Of a stretch of 7,865 bases of DNA, positions 1 to 6,109 are shown piece after piece. The position numbers and the translations under genes are program-made. Location of the stretch: NCBI GenBank assembly GCA_021741945.1, contig JAIOWV010000058.1, positions 1 to 7,865 on the forward strand, read 5' to 3'. Origin of the DNA: Pontimonas sp. GTDB lineage: Bacteria; Actinomycetota; Actinomycetes; Actinomycetales; Microbacteriaceae. Under the pieces are notes generated by a model. The model did no database searches. It worked only from the letters and a program-made list of their open reading frames with translations, and was not told where the DNA came from. Positions within the stretch are counted from its first letter, which is position 1; every line of letters starts with the position of its first letter.

Positions 1-2
1 CC

Positions 3-632
3 CTGCCAGCGCCCCTGGAGGAGCACTACGCCATCTACTTCGATGGCCGCAGCAAAGTGGTCGCACTCGCAGATGAGCTCTACCGCGTTTTTGACACTGT
101 CGAGGCTGAGCTCAACGCTCTTGCCCAAGAACTGGAGTCCCGTGCAGCAGAAATCGAGGGCCTCCGTTTCGCCTACGAGCAGGAGCAGACCGACCTGAAC
201 GCCGACATTCTTGCGTTCAACGAGCGCGCGTCGACGCCCGGAGCGTTCCCCTCCCGCTCGGAGTTTGAAGCGACCAGGACCGCACTCGTTGAACGCCAAT
301 CACGGCTCGAGTCAATGCGCACCAGCCTGCAATCAAAGATTGATGAATACAACGAGCGTCTTGACGAGCTCAATCGACTCAACTCCGAGGTCTCCGAGTT
401 GAACCAGGGCATCAACGTCCGGCTTCGCGAGGAAGAGGAACTTTCTCCACAGGACACCGACCTCGAGCAGTCTTCGTTTGGTTTCCGGGGCGCCGGAGGG
501 TGCTGCGGAATGGAGGTACCCTCATCACATGAACTCATCCTTGACCATGGACTCACCGCTCGGCCCGTTGACTATTACCGCGAGCAACCAGACGATCACC
601 GCTGTGACTATTGGCAAAAGGCCCTCATCTAA
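3..632 (+). CDS. Coiled-coil-rich protein of unknown function, 5' end cut off
   Basis: I do not recognise this gene with confidence. The frame is open from the left edge, so the start lies outside the window; an internal GTG at 57 is unlikely to be the real start. From about base 80 to 430 the translation is a long charged helix rich in Glu, Arg, Gln, Leu and Asn. It has repeated YN/LN/FN patterns (ILAFNERA, DEYNERLDELNRLN, SELNQGIN), interrupted near base 235 by a short Pro/Gly/Ser stretch. This pattern resembles, from memory, the coiled-coil stalk that precedes a matrixin-type metallopeptidase domain in some bacterial proteins, but no HExxH motif is present. The frame stays open to TAA-type termination at 632, running 104 bases into ogt. 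The last 35 or so residues look like a shadow of ogt, so the true end is uncertain. It is co-directional with ogt and may be co-transcribed. Confidence 0.55.
   Translation: MPAPLEEHYAIYFDGRSKVVALADELYRVFDTVEAELNALAQELESRAAEIEGLRFAYEQEQTDLNADILAFNERASTPGAFPSRSEFEATRTALVERQSRLESMRTSLQSKIDEYNERLDELNRLNSEVSELNQGINVRLREEEELSPQDTDLEQSSFGFRGAGGCCGMEVPSSHELILDHGLTARPVDYYREQPDDHRCDYWQKALI
512..516 (+). promoter_or_regulatory. Ribosome binding site deciding the ogt start
   Basis: GGAGG lies 12 bases before the ATG at 529. It is the only good Shine-Dalgarno match near either candidate start, so it favours 529 over the ATG at 547. Confidence 0.6.
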
Positions 633-1008
633 GCCCAGCGTCAGCCCCGCCGATGCCGATGTCCTCCACCGGGCTGCTAGGCAACTGGGGGAATACTTCG
701 AGGGTTCACGCACAGCGTTTGATCTGCCGCTGCACTGGTCGGGAACACGATTCCAAGAGGCAATCTGGAGCGAGCTCACCGCAATTCCCTTCGGCGAAAA
801 GCTGACCTACGACGAACTGGGCCAGAGGGCGGGCCTTGGGCGCGCACCACGGGCGGTCGGCGGAGCGGTAGGCCGGAACCCTATCCCCATCATCGTGCCC
901 TGCCACCGAGTTCTTGGGGCGAGTGGCACCATCACCGGCTACAGCGCCGGTGATGGAATCCCCACCAAAGAGAAGCTGCTGCGCCACGAGGGCATCGACT
1001 TTCGCTAG
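529..1008 (+). CDS. ogt: Methylated-DNA--[protein]-cysteine S-methyltransferase
   Basis: This suicide repair protein moves the alkyl group of O6-alkylguanine (and O4-alkylthymine) in DNA onto its own cysteine. The 159-aa product has the family's usual length. The signature IIVPCHRVLG places the acceptor Cys at residue 125. The upstream RAPRAVGGAVGRNP segment carries the likely arginine finger, Arg108, and a conserved Asn117. TYDELGQRAGLG holds Tyr94 of the DNA-binding helix region, and the C-terminus keeps the TGYSAG...KEKLLRHEG pattern. The ATG at 529 was chosen because GGAGG lies at 512-516. An ATG at 547 also begins a typical DSPLG N-terminus but has no ribosome binding site. A longer frame back to a TTG at 478 lacks support. 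The 5' part overlaps the preceding frame and the 3' end shares four bases with convergent yaaA. All key residues are intact, so it is probably active. Confidence 0.95.
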   Translation: MNSSLTMDSPLGPLTITASNQTITAVTIGKRPSSKPSVSPADADVLHRAARQLGEYFEGSRTAFDLPLHWSGTRFQEAIWSELTAIPFGEKLTYDELGQRAGLGRAPRAVGGAVGRNPIPIIVPCHRVLGASGTITGYSAGDGIPTKEKLLRHEGIDFR

Positions 1009-1760
1009 AGGGCAACTACCAACTCAATGGATCCAGACTGAGCACTCGCCTCATCAAAATTGTGGCCGTGCGTCTTGCCCCACTCGCAGAGCTCGTGCAC
1101 TGATGCGATGTTGGCCCCCGTCTGGAGAAGTTCTCTCACCAGGCGACCCTTCGTTCCCTTGTTGTGGTGCCCAATCGCTCCCCTGGCCCCCGCTGGGCCA
1201 GGTTTCACAAGGGAGACGAAAACTCCTGTGGCCTCTGGCAACGCAGACAGGCTTCGATAGCCTTCGCTGCGAAGATCGATGACAAAGTCATCGACCGAAT
1301 CCCACGGCTCGGGGGCTATAGACCCCCACAGTGCGCCGGGTTTTCCCCCGGGCAAGGCGGAGTCATGGGACAAGCGATAGGCGGGAATCTTGTCGCTGGC
1401 TCGAATGAGACCAAAAAGTGCCGAAAAAATGGCCACACTCGAGAGTGCGCGCTTCTGCGCTGCACTATCGAGGGTGTCAAACCCCAAAGCGTCATAAAGG
1501 ACACCCGTGTAGCGAGAGAGTGCTGGCATCACCGGAGCACTTCGCAGCTCACGGTTGCGCTCAACCTCGCCAAGACCCTTCGGCCCCAACTTCAAAGCCT
1601 TCAGTGACGCTGGAGAATCGTTGGACAGCGCAACGACGGCATCGACCAACTGCTCGCGAATCCCCCTCTGAACGGGGAAGCTCAGCGCCCCCAGATCAAG
1701 ACTGGACCCCTCGTCCCCTCCCGAAACCTTGGTCTCTGAGGGAGGCAGAAGAATCAGCAT
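1005..1760 (-). CDS. yaaA: Peroxide stress protein YaaA (DUF328/UPF0246)
   Basis: The 251-aa product matches the YaaA family in length (about 250-260 aa) and motifs. It begins MLILLPPSETK; RYTGVLYDAL lies at 83-92, FSALFGLIRASDKIPAYRLS at 112-131, and GHHNKGTKGRL at 197-207. In E. coli the protein belongs to the OxyR response and limits peroxide damage by keeping free iron low; its biochemical activity is not fully settled. The start is an ATG at 1760, three bases after the atpC stop. No convincing Shine-Dalgarno sequence precedes it, so translation is probably coupled to atpC, which makes it the last gene of the ATP synthase transcript. The end overlaps ogt by four bases. Family assignment is firm; the role in this organism is inferred by family. 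Confidence 0.93.
   Translation of the reverse strand: MLILLPPSETKVSGGDEGSSLDLGALSFPVQRGIREQLVDAVVALSNDSPASLKALKLGPKGLGEVERNRELRSAPVMPALSRYTGVLYDALGFDTLDSAAQKRALSSVAIFSALFGLIRASDKIPAYRLSHDSALPGGKPGALWGSIAPEPWDSVDDFVIDLRSEGYRSLSALPEATGVFVSLVKPGPAGARGAIGHHNKGTKGRLVRELLQTGANIASVHELCEWGKTHGHNFDEASAQSGSIELVVAL
1182..1202. other. GC-rich inverted repeat inside yaaA
   Basis: CCTGGCCC at 1182-1189 and GGGCCAGG at 1195-1202 form a perfect 8-bp stem around a 5-base loop. On the plus strand only three T follow, so it is a poor intrinsic terminator; no T-run follows on the minus strand. It encodes part of the KPGPAGARGA segment of YaaA, which alone may explain the bases. As the shared ogt/yaaA end leaves no room for an intergenic terminator, it is a candidate for slowing plus-strand transcription. 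Confidence 0.3.
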
Positions 1761-1763
1761 CAG

Positions 1764-2027
1764 CTAAATGATTTCTGCCAGACCGGCAACTATGGTCACC
1801 TGATTGTTGTCTACGGAGAGGAACCCGTCCTCTGCCTTGGCGGTGATTTTCTCTCCAGCTGCAGTGGTGATGCGAACCTCGCCTGCGGCGAGAACACCAA
1901 GGGTTGGCTCGTGGCCTGCAAGGATTCCAATTTCACCCTCGGTGGTGCGGGCGACAACCATGGTGGCTTCGCCCGACCACACCTCAGCGGTGGCGGAGAC
2001 CACCGTGACCTGGAGGATGCCAGCCAC
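1764..2027 (-). CDS. atpC: ATP synthase epsilon subunit (F1), short form
   Basis: Epsilon is part of the central rotor stalk and contacts gamma and the c-ring. The 87-aa product holds the N-terminal beta-sandwich domain, seen in VVSATAEVWSGEA, GEIGILAGHEPTLGVLAAGEVRI and GFLSVDNNQVTIVAG. It stops there: the C-terminal two-helix domain that inhibits ATP hydrolysis in E. coli (about 139 aa in total) is absent. I place the start at a GTG at 2027, two bases after the atpD stop, with AAGGAG at 2039-2044. A longer frame begins at an ATG at 2060 but would overlap atpD by 31 bases, and its extra residues (MGKDSEGERLI) do not look like epsilon. Short epsilons occur in related actinobacteria as far as I recall, so this is probably not damage. 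Confidence 0.93.
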   Translation of the reverse strand: MAGILQVTVVSATAEVWSGEATMVVARTTEGEIGILAGHEPTLGVLAAGEVRITTAAGEKITAKAEDGFLSVDNNQVTIVAGLAEII

Positions 2028-2029
2028 TA

Positions 2030-3469
2030 TTAGCCGTTCTCCTTCTGAATCTTTGCCCACTTCTCTTCCACGTCCGAGATGGGGCCAACGTTGAAGAAGG
2101 CCTGCTCGGCAACGTGGTCGAAATCACCACGGGCGATGGCATCGAAGGATTCGATGGTCTCCTTGAGGGGCACTGTCGAGCCCTCAACACCGGTGAACTT
2201 CTTTGCCATGTAGGTGTTCTGGGAGAGGAACTGCTGGATACGACGTGCACGAGAGACGGTGATCTTGTCTTCTTCGCTGAGCTCGTCAACACCCAAGATC
2301 GCAATGATCTCCTGGAGTTCCTTGTTCTTCTGCAGAATCTGCTTGACCGTCGTGGCCACACGGTAGTGGTCATTTCCGATGTAGAGCGGGTCAAGGATGC
2401 GGCTGGTGGACGTTAGCGGGTCCACAGCAGGATAGAGACCCTTAGCCGCGATGTCACGGCTAAGTTCTGTCGTTGCATCCAAGTGCGCGAAGGTGGTCGC
2501 AGGCGCTGGGTCGGTGTAGTCATCAGCTGGCACATAAATGGCCTGCAGAGACGTGATCGAGTGACCTCTAGTGGAGGTAATGCGCTCCTGGAGCACACCC
2601 ATCTCATCTGCGAGGTTTGGCTGGTAACCCACGGCAGAGGGCATACGACCGAGCAGAGTCGAGACCTCAGAACCGGCCTGAGTGAAGCGGAAGATGTTGT
2701 CGATGAAGAGCAACACGTCCTGGTTCTGAACATCACGGAAGTATTCGGCCATGGTCAGAGCGGACAAAGCCACGCGCAAACGGGTTCCGGGGGGCTCATC
2801 CATCTGTCCGAAGACCAGGGCGGTCTTGTCGAAGACGCCCGCTTCTTCCATTTCGTGGATGAGGTCGTTACCTTCACGGGTGCGCTCGCCAACACCGGCG
2901 AATACCGACACACCACCGTGATCCTGCGCAACGCGCTGAATCATTTCCTGGATAAGAACGGTCTTACCCACACCGGCACCACCGAAGAGACCAATCTTTC
3001 CACCCAACACATAGGGGGTGAGCAAGTCGATGACCTTGATACCGGTTTCGAAGAGCTGAGTCTTGGACTCGAGCTGGTCGAAGGGTGGGGGCTCGCGGTG
3101 GATGCTCCAACGCTCGACACCCTCGAGCTTGTCGTCGGAGTTCAAGACCTCGCCGAGGACGTTGAACACCTTGCCCTTGGTGGCATCGCCGACGGGAACC
3201 GTGATGGGGCCACCGGTGTCACGCACTTCCTGGCCGCGGACCAACCCGTCGGTGGGCTTCAAAGCGATTGCGCGAACGAGGTCGTCACCGAGGTGCTGGG
3301 CGACCTCGAGAGTCAACACGCTCGACTCGCCACCCATGGTGATGGTGGTCTGCAGCGCGTTGTAGATCTCGGGGATTGAGTCGTGAGGAAACTCGACGTC
3401 AACAACCGGACCGGTAACGCGGGCAACACGACCCGTGGCAGTCGCTTTCTTGGTGGCAGTCTTGCTCAT
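2030..3469 (-). CDS. atpD: ATP synthase beta subunit (F1, catalytic)
   Basis: Beta carries the catalytic nucleotide sites of the F1 head, making ATP from ADP and phosphate as gamma rotates. The 479-aa product is full length. The N-terminal beta-barrel starts near GRVARVTGPVVDVEF. Walker A is GGAGVGKT (163-170), and the catalytic glutamate is Glu195 in GERTREGND. Walker B is DVLLFID with Asp257, followed by NIFRFTQAGSEVSTLLGRMPSAVGYQPNL in several conserved blocks. The DELSEED lever that touches gamma is intact at 395-401. The start is an ATG at 3469, after a purine-rich but weak Shine-Dalgarno stretch and 16 bases after the atpG stop. atpC follows two bases after the stop. No key residue is missing. 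Confidence 0.98.
   Translation of the reverse strand: MSKTATKKATATGRVARVTGPVVDVEFPHDSIPEIYNALQTTITMGGESSVLTLEVAQHLGDDLVRAIALKPTDGLVRGQEVRDTGGPITVPVGDATKGKVFNVLGEVLNSDDKLEGVERWSIHREPPPFDQLESKTQLFETGIKVIDLLTPYVLGGKIGLFGGAGVGKTVLIQEMIQRVAQDHGGVSVFAGVGERTREGNDLIHEMEEAGVFDKTALVFGQMDEPPGTRLRVALSALTMAEYFRDVQNQDVLLFIDNIFRFTQAGSEVSTLLGRMPSAVGYQPNLADEMGVLQERITSTRGHSITSLQAIYVPADDYTDPAPATTFAHLDATTELSRDIAAKGLYPAVDPLTSTSRILDPLYIGNDHYRVATTVKQILQKNKELQEIIAILGVDELSEEDKITVSRARRIQQFLSQNTYMAKKFTGVEGSTVPLKETIESFDAIARGDFDHVAEQAFFNVGPISDVEEKWAKIQKENG
2039..2044 (-). promoter_or_regulatory. Ribosome binding site deciding the atpC start
   Basis: AAGGAG on the minus strand sits within the last codons of atpD, 11 bases before the GTG at 2027. 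It supports that GTG rather than the upstream ATG at 2060 and implies tight coupling of atpC to atpD translation. Confidence 0.6.
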
Positions 3470-3485
3470 ATCGTCTTCTCTTTCT

Positions 3486-4385
3486 TTACTTCGCCGAAGC
3501 GAGGGCGTCGGCGCCGCCCACGATTTCGGAAATCTGTTGGGTAATTTCGGCTTGGCGAGCGTTGTTCGCCAAGCTGGTGTACGTGCGGATCAGCTTGTCG
3601 GCGTTATCACTTGCCGACTTCATGGCCTTCTGACGAGCAGCATGCTCGGCAGCAGCAGATTGGAGCATCGCCGAGAAGATTCGGTTCTCGATATACACCG
3701 GCAACAGTGCGTTGAGAACGTCGTCGGGCTCGGGCTCAAACTCATAGAGCGGGAACACGTCAGTGTTACCGGGCTCTTCAACGCCCTCGACGACCTCGAG
3801 AGGTAGAACACGCACAACCTCAGGGGCCTGAGTGACCAAAGACACGAAACGGTTGTAGACGATGTGGATTTCATCCACCCCGCCCTCATCGGTGTCTTGG
3901 ATAAAGCGCTCAATCACGGTGTCGGCAATGTCTTTTGCCGTTTCGAACTGAGGCTGGTCAGTGTTACCCATCCACGACTTCTCCACCGGACGCTGGCGGA
4001 AGGCAAAGTTTTGGACAGCCTTACGCCCAATGACGTAGTGCACGACCTCTTTGCCTTCGTCTTCAAGGCGAGTACGAAGCTCGCCCGCCTCACGAAGCAC
4101 CTGAGCACTAAAAGCACCGGCAAGGCCACGGTCGGAGGTGAAGATGACCATGGCGGCGCGCTTTGGGTTTGCGGCCTCGGTCAACAACGGGTGATCAATG
4201 TTGGAATAGGTCGCCACGGCTGAAACAGCACGCGTCACCGCACGCGAATACGGCGCAGCCGCCTTCATGCGGCTCTGCGCCTTCTGAATACGCGAGGCGG
4301 AGATTAGCTCCATTGCCCGCGTAATCTTCTTGGTCGTACTGGCAGAACGAATCTTCTGCCGGTACACCCGAAGTTGCGCGCCCAT
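3486..4385 (-). CDS. atpG: ATP synthase gamma subunit (F1, central shaft)
   Basis: Gamma is the rotating shaft that couples c-ring rotation to the three catalytic sites. The 299-aa product has the conserved N-terminal helix (ITRAMELISASRIQKAQ, 21-37) and SDRGLAGAFS at 84-93. The conserved C-terminal helix runs from YIENRIFSAMLQSAAAEHAARQKAM to NNARQAEITQQISEIVGGADAL (231-294). Between about 198 and 222 there is a Glu/Pro/Asp-rich segment before the C-terminal helix; actinobacterial gammas often carry a longer linker here, so I do not treat it as an anomaly. The start is an ATG at 4385 with AAAGGA at 4396-4401, spacing 10. It lies 29 bases after atpA and 16 before atpD. Confidence 0.98.
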   Translation of the reverse strand: MGAQLRVYRQKIRSASTTKKITRAMELISASRIQKAQSRMKAAAPYSRAVTRAVSAVATYSNIDHPLLTEAANPKRAAMVIFTSDRGLAGAFSAQVLREAGELRTRLEDEGKEVVHYVIGRKAVQNFAFRQRPVEKSWMGNTDQPQFETAKDIADTVIERFIQDTDEGGVDEIHIVYNRFVSLVTQAPEVVRVLPLEVVEGVEEPGNTDVFPLYEFEPEPDDVLNALLPVYIENRIFSAMLQSAAAEHAARQKAMKSASDNADKLIRTYTSLANNARQAEITQQISEIVGGADALASAK

Positions 4386-4414
4386 AGTTGCCTAGTCCTT
4401 TAGCTCAGTGTCGT

Positions 4415-6052
4415 CTAGCGCTTGCGCTTGACGATCTTTTCCTGGTTGATGTCTTCAGCCTCGATCGCGTCGAACTCTTCGCTGCCGGGGTGGCCGAGTC
4501 CTTCGGCTCCACTGGCCTGGAAGGCGATGACAAACTTGTCGACTTCCTTTTCCAGCTCTGCCTTGGTGTCGTCATCGAGCACGTTCGTCTTGCGCAGAGT
4601 GTCGAGGATCTTCGTGTTGCGACGAAGGTGGTCGAGAAGCTCAGCCTCAAACTTGAGGACATCCGCCACCGCAATGGTGTCGAGCTTGCCGTTGGTGCCA
4701 GCCCAGATCGACACAACCTGCTCTTCGACGGGGTATGGCGAATACTGGGGCTGCTTCAGAAGCTCGGTCAGCCTGGCACCGCGCTCGAGCTGACGCCGGC
4801 TAGCGGCGTCGAGGTCGGAGGCGAACATCGCGAAGGCTTCCAAAGAGCGGTACTGGGCAAGCTCAAGCTTGAGCGTTCCAGAGACCGACTTGATGGACTT
4901 CACCTGAGCGTCTCCACCAACACGGGAGACCGAAATACCCACGTCAACAGCAGGACGCTGGTTGGCGAGGAACAGATCGGACTGCAAGAAGATCTGTCCA
5001 TCGGTAATCGAGATCACGTTGGTGGGGATGAACGCCGAGACGTCGTTTGCCTTGGTCTCAATGATCGGAAGACCGGTCATCGAGCCGCCACCCATTTCGT
5101 CCGAGAGCTTGGCACAGCGCTCGAGCAGGCGGGAGTGTAAGTAGAAGACGTCACCGGGGTAGGCCTCACGGCCCGGCGGGCGACGCAGCAACAGCGACAC
5201 AGCGCGGTAAGCCTCGGCCTGCTTGGAGAGGTCATCGAAGATGATCAGCACGTGCTTGGAGTTGTACATCCAGTGCTGGCCGATGGCGGAGCCGGTGTAG
5301 GGAGCCAAGTACTTGAAACCTGCGGGGTCAGACGCGGGGGCGGCCACGATCGTGGTGTATTCCATGGCGCCGGCTTCTTCGAGAGCGCCCTTCACACCAG
5401 CAATCGTGGAACCCTTCTGGCCGATTGCCACATAGATGCAGCGAACCTGCTTGGTGGGGTCACCGGTTGCCCAGTTCGCCTTCTGGTTGATGATCGTGTC
5501 AACAGCAATCGCGGTCTTACCCGTCTGGCGGTCACCAATAATCAGCTGGCGCTGTCCGCGGCCCACGGGAATCATGGCGTCGATCGCCTTGATTCCGGTC
5601 TGCAGGGGCTCGTGAACGCTGCGCCTAGCCATAACGCCAGGGGCCTGAAGCTCAAGGGCGCGGCGGCCCTCGGACTTGATCGCTCCAAGGCCGTCGATGG
5701 GGTTACCCAGAGGGTCAACCACGCGACCGAGGTAGCCATCGCCAACGGGGACGGAGAGAACTTCACCGGTCCTGGTGACCTCCATGCCGGCTTCAACGCC
5801 CGCGAACTGGCCGAGGATAACGACACCGATCTCGTTCTCGTCGAGGTTCTGAGCGAGGCCCAGGGTTCCATCGGCGAACTTGACCAGTTCGTTGGCCATG
5901 ACACCGGGCAATCCTTCAACGTGGCAGATACCGTCAGCGGCATCGATGACGTGGCCAACCTCAGAGGTGGCTGCCGTTCCCGGGTCATAAGACTTCGCGA
6001 ACTTCTTCAGAGCATCGCGGATGTCGTCCGGGTTGATTGTTAGTTCTGCCAT
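4415..6052 (-). CDS. atpA: ATP synthase alpha subunit (F1, regulatory)
   Basis: Alpha alternates with beta in the F1 hexamer and binds nucleotide without turnover. The 545-aa product is full length. It has an N-terminal barrel (EVGHVIDAADGICHVEGLPGVMANELV in conserved blocks), Walker A GDRQTGKT at 173-180, and IFDDLSKQAEAYR near 271-283. Arg377 in SVSRVGG matches the residue that reaches into the catalytic site of the neighbouring beta. The C-terminal tail after about residue 510 is long and charged, ending EDINQEKIVKRKR, and resembles the extended tails of actinobacterial alpha subunits that dampen ATP hydrolysis in mycobacteria; a similar role here is inference. The start is an ATG at 6052 with a strong AAGGAAG at 6057-6063. 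Confidence 0.98.
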   Translation of the reverse strand: MAELTINPDDIRDALKKFAKSYDPGTAATSEVGHVIDAADGICHVEGLPGVMANELVKFADGTLGLAQNLDENEIGVVILGQFAGVEAGMEVTRTGEVLSVPVGDGYLGRVVDPLGNPIDGLGAIKSEGRRALELQAPGVMARRSVHEPLQTGIKAIDAMIPVGRGQRQLIIGDRQTGKTAIAVDTIINQKANWATGDPTKQVRCIYVAIGQKGSTIAGVKGALEEAGAMEYTTIVAAPASDPAGFKYLAPYTGSAIGQHWMYNSKHVLIIFDDLSKQAEAYRAVSLLLRRPPGREAYPGDVFYLHSRLLERCAKLSDEMGGGSMTGLPIIETKANDVSAFIPTNVISITDGQIFLQSDLFLANQRPAVDVGISVSRVGGDAQVKSIKSVSGTLKLELAQYRSLEAFAMFASDLDAASRRQLERGARLTELLKQPQYSPYPVEEQVVSIWAGTNGKLDTIAVADVLKFEAELLDHLRRNTKILDTLRKTNVLDDDTKAELEKEVDKFVIAFQASGAEGLGHPGSEEFDAIEAEDINQEKIVKRKR

Positions 6053-6056
6053 GGTT

Positions 6057-6063
6057 CTTCCTT
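6057..6063 (-). promoter_or_regulatory. Strong ribosome binding site of atpA
   Basis: AAGGAAG precedes the atpA ATG with about six bases between its AGGA core and the start. It is one of the two best ribosome binding sites in the operon, in keeping with the need for three alpha copies per complex and with the 48-base gap that prevents direct coupling to atpH. Confidence 0.6.
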
Positions 6064-6093
6064 TTGTTGTGATTCGTCTCTCACGTACGAAGC

Positions 6094-6109
6094 GCTGGCC
6101 TTAGCCAGC
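6094..6109. other. Short hairpin across the atpH stop codon
   Basis: GCTGGC at 6094-6099 and GCCAGC at 6104-6109 make a perfect 6-bp stem with a 4-base loop that contains most of the atpH stop codon (TAA, 6101-6103 on the minus strand). No T-run follows, so it is not an intrinsic terminator. It could mark an mRNA processing or stability point at the atpH/atpA junction, or be chance. Confidence 0.35.

Noticed and set aside
1311..1327. GGGGG / CCCCC inverted repeat around CTATAGA inside yaaA
   Set aside because: Only five paired bases, no T-run, and fully explained by the codons for the LWGSIAP segment.
1164..1607. Plus-strand open frame opposite yaaA
   Set aside because: yaaA has clear family motifs throughout; this frame has none.
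2028..2060. Longer atpC beginning at the ATG at 2060
   Set aside because: The extra residues do not resemble epsilon, would overlap atpD by 31 bases, and the GTG at 2027 has a good ribosome binding site.
2483..3379. 298-codon open frame on the plus strand opposite atpD
   Set aside because: It lies wholly antisense to the well conserved atpD, its translation has no recognisable domain, and such frames are expected opposite high-GC genes.
5252..6043. 263-codon open frame on the plus strand opposite atpA
   Set aside because: Entirely antisense to atpA with no motif of its own; a mirror of atpA codon bias.
6073..6091. TTCGT / ACGAA inverted repeat in the atpH-atpA spacer
   Set aside because: Five pairs with a 9-base loop is too weak to claim a structure.
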